Shown in pieces: positions 46,069-56,181 of a DNA stretch of 64,000 nucleotides. A model generated the notes under the pieces. It made no database searches. It saw nothing but the letters and a program-made list of their open reading frames with translations, and was not told where the DNA came from. The DNA lies in the NCBI GenBank assembly GCA_932521035.1, contig OW051493.1, positions 4,898,001 to 4,962,000 on the forward strand. Direction: 5' to 3'. A program made the translations under genes and the position numbers. The number at the start of each line of letters is the position of its first letter. Position 1 is the stretch's first letter. This DNA comes from Oscheius dolichura (Eukaryota; Nematoda; Chromadorea; Rhabditida; Rhabditidae).

Positions 46069-48008
46069 CTATTCACAGGGCAGGTCTTTTATGACAGTGG
46101 AAGTAGTGGAGGAACGGTCGATTCGAGAGTAGCTGGTACTAATCCGACGGGAAAGAGAGACGTGGCTGCAGATCAAGGCGATGGAAAGGAGGACGACGAC
46201 TGCGGTCAGGATGAAGAGCCAAACGGTAGGCACATTAGTGGCCACCTCTCCCGGCCTCTCCCCTGTAGACTGTAAATATCCACCAAACTGGGGAGAGGCT
46301 TCGGTTTCCAAGATCAGTTCTTGACTTTCCTCTAGTTCAGGCGGATCAGCATGACCAGGGCCAAATCGGACAGTGAAGCGACCGATATCGGAGAGCCCTT
46401 TCAGGCGATGCTCTCCGATGACGAGCTCCTGTCCGCCAAATATCCGGGTATAGAAGACCGGGGCAGTGAACTGAACAGAGCTTTCCACCCCCGCGTCATT
46501 GTGGTTGACCCCCTGCTTTTCATTCGTGGCCACCACGTAGGCCTGTGTCATTCGCCGTACGAACGTCGACTGAAATAGTCCCTGATAAGTTATCAGGGCA
46601 AAACAACCGACCGTGTTCTCTGCCGGAAGACGATCTCTTCGACAGTCTGACCTCCTTGTCAAATTCAGCTGACAGTTTCCGTCCAGCAGAAGAACATTCT
46701 CACAAATAAACAGATTTGCAATAGGGATACACGGGCCGCCGACGGCATTCCACTGGGACAACGAGTCTAAGAGAGCTCTTTGCTCGGACAGGAATGAACA
46801 GACCTCTGTAGAAGTACTTGGCAGGGAGGATGTCCAGCTCGAAGGAGGAGCCGTTGTCGTTAAAACTGCCTAAATCCACGATGTGTACCATTGGGTATAT
46901 GTTTCGCATCAAGGCCACCGGCACCTCCACCTGAACAGATGTCTCCTATCCGAAAACACTCTGCCCAACCTGGATATCCAGATGTTTCCTCTGGATGTCG
47001 ATACTGATAACGAATGCCCGAATGGCGTGAAGGCCCTTCCCATGGAATTTAGCGAATACACTGTCTCCGTAGTCGTGCCCCAGTAGGTTTTCAACAGCCG
47101 CGTCGAGGGAATCCTCCGCTGGAATAGGCGTTCTCTTCCTTTTCTCACCAGCTAACCTTCATTAAACAGTTGTTCGTTTAGTTTGTTCTCCAGAAGGAGA
47201 TCCTCCATGATGGTCTTGAAATTGCCACGGAGATCCTCCCTCACTTTAGACATGACGAGGTGGACCCTGGTTCGGAAGAGGTGCTCCTGAAGATAGATGT
47301 GAGTTTCCTTCCTCCACTGCTCCATGTCATCTTGGCTGTTATCAAACAACATTCTCAGTTTTTGGAAGAGGTAGGAGAGGACCGCCAGGGCCGCCTGTTT
47401 GAAGACCACGACGACCGGGCCATTTCTCGTCTTCCTCGTCCTAGGGAACAGTTGCCCGAGATGAGTCACCCTCACCTCCCCGGAACCACTGCCTTGTATT
47501 CCTTCAAATCCTGGTTCACTTCTGTTTTCAGCAGTTCCCTCTGCAGATACAGATTCTCTTTCAGAGCCTGAACTCTACCCGTCCTCCATTATACAGTAAC
47601 CCGACCTTTCGGAGGAAGTCGAACTCGCCTACAAGGTTCTCGGACTCGTGCAATTCACGGTTTAATTCTTCCTGGATGGAACGAGAATAGTAGTCGAAGA
47701 CAGATCCATCCATCCAGGAGGACAGGTCAAGGCGGAATATGCCCTTTGCGAGGTGGTGGACGGGGATCACATAGCCTAGAGGGCTCTCTTCCTAATTTAT
47801 ACCGAGAGACGAACCGTTCTGTTCCCCGTAGAGGTTGCTAGCCAGCAGTTCGTCTTCCATTTCCTCGGTCAGCTGGACGTGGTTCGACCGATGAGACACC
47901 ACCGGCAAGAGGGCATCCACTGTGAGGAAGATGCCGAGGAGGAGCCATGCCTTGAAGGGAATATTTAAATTAATCAAAGGGAGAGAAACTTACTGTTTGG
48001 TGCAACAT
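46069..48008 (-). CDS. Unrecognised type I membrane protein
   Basis: At least seven exons. The first (47993-48008) joins the second (47803-47949) to make a signal peptide, MLHQTAWLLLGIFLTV. A large extracytoplasmic region follows, with segments HHLAKGIFRLDLSSW, VVVVFKQAALAVLSYLFQ and YPMVHIVDLGSFND. A later Cys-containing part (GGPCIPIANLFICE, GNCQLN, SDCRR, VGCFALITYQG) leads to a membrane helix near the C-terminus (VWLFILTAVVVLLSIALIC) and a Ser/Thr/Arg-rich cytosolic tail of about 35 residues. The intron at 47776-47802 is only 27 nt. The lumenal part is about 480 aa. I do not recognise the family; the start was chosen because it alone gives a signal peptide in frame. Confidence 0.65.
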
Positions 48009-48395
48009 CCGGAATGACGGGAGAACTTTTCTCACCAAGATGGGCCGACCCTGATAGCTGCACTGACGGTGTAAAAACCTCAGAGGTTGCAAACAACCCG
48101 CGAGATAATAATAAAGACTGCTTGAATTTAAAGGGGCAATTGAGTAAACACGAGATAAAACGATCATTCGAACCAGTGAATCATGGCATATCACGAGAAC
48201 TGTACAGTTTTTGGTTTTACAGTATCCACATGGATGAGGAGAGACTGGGACGCAGCGAGCTGTACCTACCCCTCGAGGAGACTCACTTTCCCGGGGCTAA
48301 TAGCCGACGGCGTTAACCATGATATGGGTTCGAATATTTATTGAAGTGCGAGAAATACATTCGAAGGGGATCGTGCCATGTATGGCAAAAATGTT
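48009..48395. other. Intergenic region
   Basis: It lies between the stop of the minus-strand GTPase (48396) and the start of the downstream minus-strand membrane-protein gene (48008). No coding exon recognised. Confidence 0.4.
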
Positions 48396-51152
48396 TCAGC
48401 CGGGGAAGATGTCCCTGTTGAAGTCGTTGCCCAGGTCGATGATGACCTCGTCCCTCACTTGTCTCTTCATCTCGTTCGACACCTCCAGCATCTAAACCAG
48501 CCATGCGCTCGCTCTGCCTCTCCCAACCTGTACTTCCCGCAGGAATTGTCCACAGGTGGGTGACTTCTTCAACCGCGTGATCATGTTCTCCAGGTGTGTC
48601 AGCGAGTCGACTTGTCTTTTATTCTCCACAAGTGTCGAGTACTCCTCTTTGAACCGTCGCAGATACTTCCGCTCCCCAAACTCCATTGCTTCCCCTTCTC
48701 CTTCGATCCACGCTCCCAGATAGTCGTCTGTGTTGTCCTTATATGGCTGGATGGAGTGGTTCGTGAGGAAGACCGTCGAGAGAGCGATGGCATTTTTTAT
48801 GACGCTCAGTTCCTCCTCGTACTGCTTCTTCTAAAGAGACTGCCATTTCCCTAATCTCTTATTCCTTACACAAGTTTCAAGTTCCTTGATAAACTGCTCC
48901 AATTTCTGTTTCCCCTCGTTGACCGTTTTAAACTTCTCGTGTACGCCGAGATTCATGCCCTGCGACAGTGCTTATCCAACGAGGGGTCTTACCTTTTTCG
49001 TGGTGGGTACAATGTTGTAGTCCCTTCTCACGTGCTCCTCCCAAGAATGGCCGCATTCCTTGCATGCCCCCTCCTGGAAAATGGCACATTCCTTCATCTC
49101 TTCGGGCGGCCCCTGAACTTTTGCTTCTTTATCTAAAATGCCTAGGGCTAACTCTGAACAGGCCAGGTTCCGTATAGCAGATCGCCTTGTGTAGCCTCTC
49201 CTTGACGTTATAAACGTGGATCATAGTGATGCACATCGGGTGGTTACAGACAACGATGGGCCGGTCCACGAGTTCCGTCTTCAACTCGACCACGTCGTAG
49301 TGTAGCATCGTCTGCAGCAGTTCATGCTCTTCTCCCAGCGTTTTCAACTGAATCTCTCCTTTCTATCCTATTCCTTTCCTTCAAATACCTCATGGCACTT
49401 TTCATTCAATTTCGCGATGTTGGCACAGTGGAGACGAGTAGTTTGGAGCAGCGGCTGGCGGAGGATCTCGAGCGTCTTGCGGACATTGTTAACACTGATC
49501 ATGTCTCGGACCATGTGAGGTGCCATCCGGGAAATGGTGGCCAACAGTCTGAACAAGGGCTACTGTCCCTCCAGCATCTATAACCTCTTATATTCCTGGG
49601 AAGTGTTCTTCCAGCTTTCTTTGTATGTCTCAAGGGATCCCGATACCGGCGTGCCTTTTTCCAAGGAGCACAGGTACCGGAAAGCGTCGTTCTCGAAGGC
49701 GAAGAGGTTTTTCCTGGAAGGATTCCATCAATCTTGGCTGTCTCAATACTCATACTTTGTAAGCGAAATGTTCAAGTTACGAGCTTCTTCCAAATACGTT
49801 TCCAAGGTTCTTCGGGACTCGCCGGGCATGTAATGAGTGGATCTCGCGTTTGTGAAGCAGAAGAAAATATTCTCTGTGGCTGATTTGTGGAGATGGGCGA
49901 AGAACTCGTCGAGACAGTAGCGGAACGACTTGGACAGTCGGGCGTTGTTCGACGGCAACAGATAGATGATGGCGTGGATCTCTCTGGAAACGACAGACTG
50001 GGTGAATTGGCCCGGGATACCTGTGGTTGGAGACGGCATCCAGGATGTTCTTCAGGTTCTCTTTGTCCTGGAGATCGCCTCGGGTGTCTCCAAATCCAGG
50101 GGTGTCGATTATACGCAATTCACGACGAGCTTCTAGCGGTCCACAACGGAAGATGTAGGTCTTCGGCCTCTAGAGTGGACTGCATTGACAACAGAAAGGC
50201 GACTACCTGAGTACAGGACACGCCGTCCTGGTAGACTTCATCATCGGTTTCTCCCACTGTCGACTCGTGACTAATTCTTCGAGATTCGTACTGAATAGGC
50301 TAGCGTTAAAGAAGGGATGATGGCCCCTTACCTTAGAGTCTGTAAAGGTAATCGTGGCCGAAATAGGCACGTGGAGGCCCCGTTTTTGGACAGTGTCGAA
50401 ATCCGGGTAAGCAATCACATTGATGAGGGTGTTGACGAACGTAGACTTGCCCACCCCCGTCTCCCCCATCAACAAAATTGTCAGGGAGTCCCTGAAGAGT
50501 ACCTGGAATGGGAGGAGAGCCACTTACTGGTGGTGTCTCTTGGAAGCCCGTTCACTCGGCCCGCTGGTCTCGCTGAAAGGGTGTCTACTGTCTACTGTGT
50601 TTATGGATACCCACCTCTTGTTCTCGGTAGATGAAGAGGTTTCCATGCCGGTCTGTTCCATCTGCAACCCGAGAGATCGGTTTGTATCCGGCGTGTCCTA
50701 CCCTCTGTTGCTTCCATATCTTGTAGGACATCTTCGTCTCGGCTGAGTATTTCTGCCTGTTGACTACCTCGTCGATGACTTTGAAGTCATTCAAGGGGAT
50801 GTAATACTCGACTACTTCCCGGTCGGTCGGAGACAAGTCGTCGACGAAGTTCCGTCCACACTAAACATTCCCGGTCCCCCTTCTTCCGAGCCAACTCACC
50901 ACTTCGATGATCCTCTGCGCCCTTTCCATCTGCCTTCCGTTCAGGTGACGCGTAAGCCTGCCCAGTTTCTCCTCGCCAGACATACTCATTCGCAGCAGTT
51001 GATTGGTAATATTCTTGACTTTCTTGTCTTCAATTGAGGCCAACAACAGAGAAATTTCCTAAACTGGGCTCGTATCCAACCCTAAGGGAACATACATCGG
51101 TGTCCGGATCTTCAACAACTTCCTTGGCATTGGATCTCTCTTGGTTGGACAT
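48396..51152 (-). CDS. AIG1/GIMAP-like P-loop GTPase with two N-terminal modules
   Basis: The start MSNQERSNAKEVVED at 51152 lies one nt after a TTCAG acceptor. Module 1 runs from EISLLLASIEDKK to QMERAQRIIEV. Module 2 runs from SPTDREVVEYY to MSYKIWKQQR. The G domain has G1 GETGVGKST near 50440, G3 DTPGFGDTRG near 50090 and FCFTNARSTHYMPG near 49850. FENDAFRYLCS follows, then a Cys module (CNHPMC, a Cys near 49180, then GACKECGHSWEEH). The C-terminal half is helical and coiled coil and ends NRDIFPG. It is probably cytosolic. Three other genes on the same strand (54213-60708) lie immediately beyond the USP-like gene. Confidence 0.8.
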
Positions 51153-51744
51153 CCTGAACTGGATGAAAATAGAGAGATAGAAATTGGGAGATAGGAGTGA
51201 GAGAAGTGAGAAAAGCGAACAACGACTGGTGAGAAATGTGCAAAGAGGGCAACAGCGGGGGTCTCCACGACAAATGAAATACTTTCAACAGATAGATTCT
51301 CAAATAGAATTGTTGCTAACTCACATCGTGAATTGGATAAGGGGTAAACTGTGAACATGTGTGATTGAGACGGTTTTGAGCAGAAAGATTGGGAAATTCA
51401 ACGTTATCAGTTGCGCCGAAGCCCTTGCCATGATTCCTTATCGCTTTTCTCACCGTTGTTTGTTCTCCACAAAGCTGGCCCTTTTCAGTCATTTAGACAG
51501 ACGTTTAGCTCAAAAATGGGGAAAACGTTGATCTTTTGACTGTGGCCCAGCTTTATTTGTATCAGCCCATGATTCAGTATTCCGTATCCGCTGCCTCCAC
51601 TGATTTGGTGAAAAGCAAACGTTTATCCATGGATTAACATTGGATCTTATAACGTAACAGACTAGTGCGGATCTTTATTGAGAATATACCAATTAGTAGA
51701 GGTAGTATAAGTAAAAATGAATTAATAGAATACAACAAAAATAA
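51153..51744. other. Intergenic region
   Basis: About 590 bp between the start of the GTPase (51152) and the stop of the next minus-strand gene (51745). An AATAAA-type signal for the minus strand (tttattg) occurs at about 51675. No coding exon recognised. Confidence 0.4.
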
Positions 51745-53512
51745 CTATAGATCCACACTGCATCCGGAGATGATGCTACAATCAAGCGGGACGCTTCTGA
51801 ACAACCACAGCGTGGCCTTGCGGGCCACTGGGTGTTGAGGAGGGAGAGCAGAGTCTCGTTCGTCGATATAATAGAGATGGGAAGGCGGGGAGGGCAGAAC
51901 ACAGGTGAAGTGGCGCCGGCTGCCAGACTCGTGTAGGACCATCGCTTTCAGAGACCATCCAGCTGAAGCAAATTCTAATCTTCGAACAGAATGGATGCTT
52001 ACAGTTGGCGAATGAAAGGGGGATGTCAAAGTCCGGCGTCCCTTGTCCGACGGCACAGGTAATAGGTGCACCTCCCTCGGATAATACGGGCAACGAGAGG
52101 AGGATGAACTCCGTCCCGTTGGAATGGGAGCCTTCCAAGCGAGCCAGTTCCTCCTTGGGGCAGTTGTCGCAAAGGGCCCGCTTCTTCCCGGCTTCCCTCA
52201 GCGCTTGTTCCAGGGCCAGTTGGTGACCGTGTCCCCTTCCCTCAGCGCTTGTTCCAGGGCCAGTCAGTGGCCGTGTCCCTTCCAATGTGACCGAAACCTC
52301 ATCGTCTATCTACAAGGTCAAATTATTTAGGCAGAAATGTTCTCTACCGGGCACTGGCAGATCCGTCGGACAACAAAGAGCCGCTTGTAGTTTGGGAGTT
52401 GGTCCAAGATGACTTCGATGTAATCGGTCGGATGATCAACTAAACGGGGTACAGTCGGGCCACCGTCGACTGACCGTTTAGTCGATCGTAGAGCTTCTCT
52501 TTAGCTCCTGGTTCCCCTCTGTCAACCTCTTTCAAAAGAACAATCACTTCGTTTCCAGCATCGTCAATTTCCTGGATGTTGAGACCAGCAGCCGATAAGA
52601 TTCGGATTGCCGCCATAAGCGCCGAATATTCCTTTTCCTCGGGTCGCTTAGACGGTCCCGCATTCTGAACCGCACATAGATTCATTTTACTAATACATAC
52701 AGTTTCCGGGAATCCAGTCGGCACTTCTTGGAGCTTCGCACGTTTCGCACTCGAGCTTGGCCCCGATCTAGTCTGTTGAAAAGACTGTGACAGTATTGCC
52801 AGAGGCCATACCTGTGCCCTAATTACAAGAGGGCCTGCTCGTATCGTAAGACGCTGAGAGTTCCTTAGTAGGATCCGTATGTGCTTTAGGTATCCCTGAC
52901 TCGAATCCTACAAGTGCTGACTTTAAAAAATAAAACAGAGACTACTACCATTAGCTGCCTTTCGTAGTGCTGGATTATCCTCCGCAGTTCGGAAGCCACC
53001 GTTACCTGGTTGTGTCCTTGCTCGTCTCCCAAGATCACACTCAGAGGCAGACTGTTCGATATGTCCAAGCAGACGATAAACTTCAGGAATTCTCTCGCAT
53101 ATTCCAGGGGCAGTGAGACGCGTTTGCTGATAGCCTGACGGATCAATGAGATAACGGAAAGGGGTGACCTACCCTGTTGAATATCCACAAGAAGAAGAAC
53201 AGCGGTTCTGTGAACAACAACTGCAAAATCCTCGAGTGTTCGTTGAAGATGAAATCACAGCCGGTGAGCTGCGCCAACGCGTCCGTCACCTTGTCCTTGG
53301 ACTCCTTCAGGATGTGGTTGAAGCATCTTTCCTGTTTCAATCGCTTAAATTCGTCGTCTCTCTAAATTTCAAAGGAAATACCTCCCAGTTCGGGCTGCCG
53401 TCTTCATAAAACTCTTCGTCATATAACACCCGTTCTCCTAAACTCTGCAAATGCTATTATCCGTAGAAATAGTCAACCTCATACCTTCTGACCAGTCTCC
53501 ATAATATCTATG
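51745..53512 (-). CDS. Protein with a diverged USP (ubiquitin-specific protease)-like C-terminal half
   Basis: About nine exons, starting METGQKSLGERV at 53512. The N-terminal half is helical and unrecognised (FNHILK, LLFTEPLFFFLWIFNR, EYAREFLKFIVCLD, SELRRIIQHYERQL). The C-terminal 230 residues follow the order of a USP fold: CQCP, then LEQALREAG, LCDNCPKEE, a strand pair FILLSLPVL, and LKAMVLHESGSRRHFTC followed by YYIDERDS. This resembles the Cys-pair, LP strand, and xxVxHxGxxxHY...D box of USPs. The catalytic Cys box (GNTCYMNS type) is not visible, so activity is doubtful. A 44-bp tandem duplication lies in the coding sequence (52193-52280). The N-terminus gives no clue. Stop TAG at 51745-51747. 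Confidence 0.5.
52193..52280. repeat. 44-bp tandem duplication, two copies
   Basis: The unit ttccctcagcgcttgttcca... occurs at 52193-52236 and again at 52237-52280 with a few mismatches. Because 44 is not a multiple of three, the two copies are read in different frames within the open exon. Confidence 0.9.
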
Positions 53513-54212
53513 GCCGGTTATCCAAGAGATAAGTGACCCGTAGTGGAATGTCTCTCTCTGGAGACGTCTTCTCTACCCCAGCGGGGTCCAATTCTGAAGC
53601 AGACGGAAAAAAAAGGGTGGTTATGAAATGAAAGGAAGAAGTTTCAGCTAAACAAGAGAGAATGCGGCTGAGTGGCCTGATAACGGCGTCCCCTGATAGG
53701 GGAAAAAAGAAGAGTGTATTAGATATTTATGAGAAGTTAAACAGGACGAAACCTCTAAACTGGGGGTAGTAGGCGAGTAGATTCGAGGGGGTGGTGGTCA
53801 ACAGCTGAGAGAATGGGCCGACGAGGCGGGTAGACCGACCGAGTGGTTGAATTTCTAATCAAAGTGATTTTAGATTCCTGATAAGTACTGGAACTATCGA
53901 GTTTAATTCGGTGAAACCACATGGCTGGAAAGGATTTGTGGGGACTATATGGAGGGAGGGAGGATTTAAGTGCCTATGTTTGGTAAGACAGAAAGAAAGG
54001 CCCAACCGGCATAAGCACGGCTGCTGTTTACTAGAGAGAGGGATAGACGATGGAGAAAGCTCGAATGAGAAGAGGAGAAATTCAAAGTTAACGAGATAAG
54101 CGGTGATCGCCCTCAAAGATAGACTGGCTCCTCCCGCACGTTGTGCATACACTTATGTTTATCGCTTTCGTCTTTATTGGGATCACGTCATCTGGCTACG
54201 GTAAAAGTCTCT
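53513..54212. other. Intergenic region
   Basis: About 700 bp between two minus-strand genes. A/G-rich, no coding exon or RNA gene recognised. It should hold the promoter of the USP-like gene. Confidence 0.4.
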
Positions 54213-56063
54213 CTACTCACAATTACGGGGTGGTGTAAATATCGACAGGGAAATGATTACAGCCGGGGGTGACTCATACTTCGGCACTGCCCTCTTCTCA
54301 TTGTGGCCGGTACTGCAACTCCACCAGAAGGTCATCTGAAAAGCCTTTTTCGAGTCTAGCTGCGTCTTACTCATGTGAGGGTCCTTCTGGGCCTCTTGTA
54401 CGGCGCTCTGGTACAGCAGACGATCCGTCTCATCAGTATTAGTGAAAAGGTTGCATTTATTATCTCTAAATCCTGGGCGTTGCCATTTTATGGCAACGTA
54501 CTGACCCGAAATGGTCGTAGGTTATGTTAGACTGTTTACAGATGTAACACATGGTGGTCCCGCACTCAGAACAGGTCATCTTGTTGCATGAACCATCGGC
54601 ATCTTTCGTGAAATGTTTCTTACACTTTGTACAGACTCGCACCTTCGCAGCCGAGAGGAATTCCTCCCTGAATACGGTAATTGGCGAGGACAGGAAAGAG
54701 AACAATACAATTCAGCCAACTTGTGTTTCCGCTCCTTTGCCGCCTTCCTCACCGGGTCTGCCTCGTCACATGTCTTCCCCAGATGAAGTTGTTGGTCTAT
54801 TTTGCAAATTCTGAATAGTGGATAGGGTGAAAACGAGTGAAGCTGTACCGGCAGAATACGACATTGCATTCGGGATTGATACAGGAGAACCATTTTTGGA
54901 TGTGCGGGCCCTTCTCCAAGAAGGCGCCGAAGTTACATGTCTTGCAGCTGAAATGGCTTGTACTCAGCAAGGGAGTCGACTGACTATTCCATCTTGTCGT
55001 CGAATTCTCGGAGGGCCGCCGCGTCGAATCTCTTCTCCAGGTGGGTTACGGTAGCCTCCTCGAGCAGCACCCGAATATGGGCCCAGAGTATGATCCTCTT
55101 GCAGTCGACCCCGTAGCAGGGCCAGCCGGTCCCGTCGTCGGCTATCTTCCCGTCTACCTTATTGGCTCTGACCTTTTGAATTGAAACGGGGAGAGAACCT
55201 ACTCGGTGTTTCCCCGGACACAGTCGGTGCAGACAAAGTGACACTCGGTGCCCTCGTCCTCTTCCTTAACTGCCGTGCAAACAACCATCTCCGGCTGTTC
55301 GAACTGCTCGGCGCAGATGATACACTCCCTGATCGGGACCTCTTCCGTCTTCTAAAGACTGTTGTTCCAAGCAAGGAGGAGTATCCCACCTCTTCCCGTT
55401 TCTCCTCCTTTTTCGGCACGTACGAGTACCCGAGCAGGTGTCGACAGACTGGTTTCTCCGTAAACGCGACTTCTTCTCGTAACATTTTCCTCGCGAAATT
55501 CTAAAGACGCCGTTTCCCCAATTGGAGTCATCCTACCACACGGTCATTGACACAATTTTCTAGGGCTTTGGCTCTCTTTCTGTCGGCCTCTTTTAGCAAC
55601 CCTTCTACCTGCATTACTTTTCTTTCTATTTTTTCAAGAAACTTGTCTACGTCCAATTGGGCAATGGATCTAAAGGCCGTTCTTGTTCATTTACTGCAGA
55701 AGAGACCACCTGAAGTGCTCCAATGGGTCTTCTTTTCGCTCCTCCTCCTCATCGCTGTCGTCCTCATCCTCATCGCTGTCCTCCTCGCTCTCGTCAGAAA
55801 GAGACTCTTTCGTACTGTCGTCCTCCGATTCGGACGAGGAGCTAGCCTCTTCTTCTTCCTGAACTCTTGCTCTTTACGCATCTTACAAGATATTTTACCT
55901 GTAATTTCATATAGTCCTTACATTTCTTCAGAACAGAGGAGGAGACTTTCCCTTCGATGCGGGCCAGTCTGTCTTCGACGGAAAGCGCCGTCAGCCGGAG
56001 AACTTTCTCCACGGACTTACGGGATTCCGCTGGAACCTTGTTGAGGAAGAGAGGAGACACCAT
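54213..56063 (-). CDS. RBR-type E3 ubiquitin ligase, RNF216/TRIAD3-like
   Basis: About nine exons. The N-terminus MVSPLFLNKVPAES is helical, followed by an acidic Ser/Glu/Asp tract and a coiled coil (VDKFLEKIERKVMQVEGLL). RING1 starts CIICAEQFE and continues with CHFVCTDC and PCYGVDCKRII. The IBR part has YCKTCNF, CINPECNVVFC and CKIDQQ. RING2 reads CTKCKKHF, SCNKMTCSECGTTMCYIC, then ITYDHFG and CNLFTNTDE. In RBR ligases the ubiquitin-accepting Cys follows the NKMTC-like motif, and the YDHF plus C-x-LxTD ending is characteristic of RNF216. The ATG lies 11 nt after a TTTAG acceptor and 118 bp after the stop of the GTPase at 56182-59502, on the same strand. The stop is TAG at 54213-54215. Confidence 0.83.
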
Positions 56064-56181
56064 CTGTGCCCGCTAAATGGTTTTTTCGTTGAAATGCCAA
56101 TAAATGTAAAAAAGCGAAAGAAATATTGAGGAAATGACCTCGTCGGGAGATCATACACATTAAAATAAGCATTTATTTACA

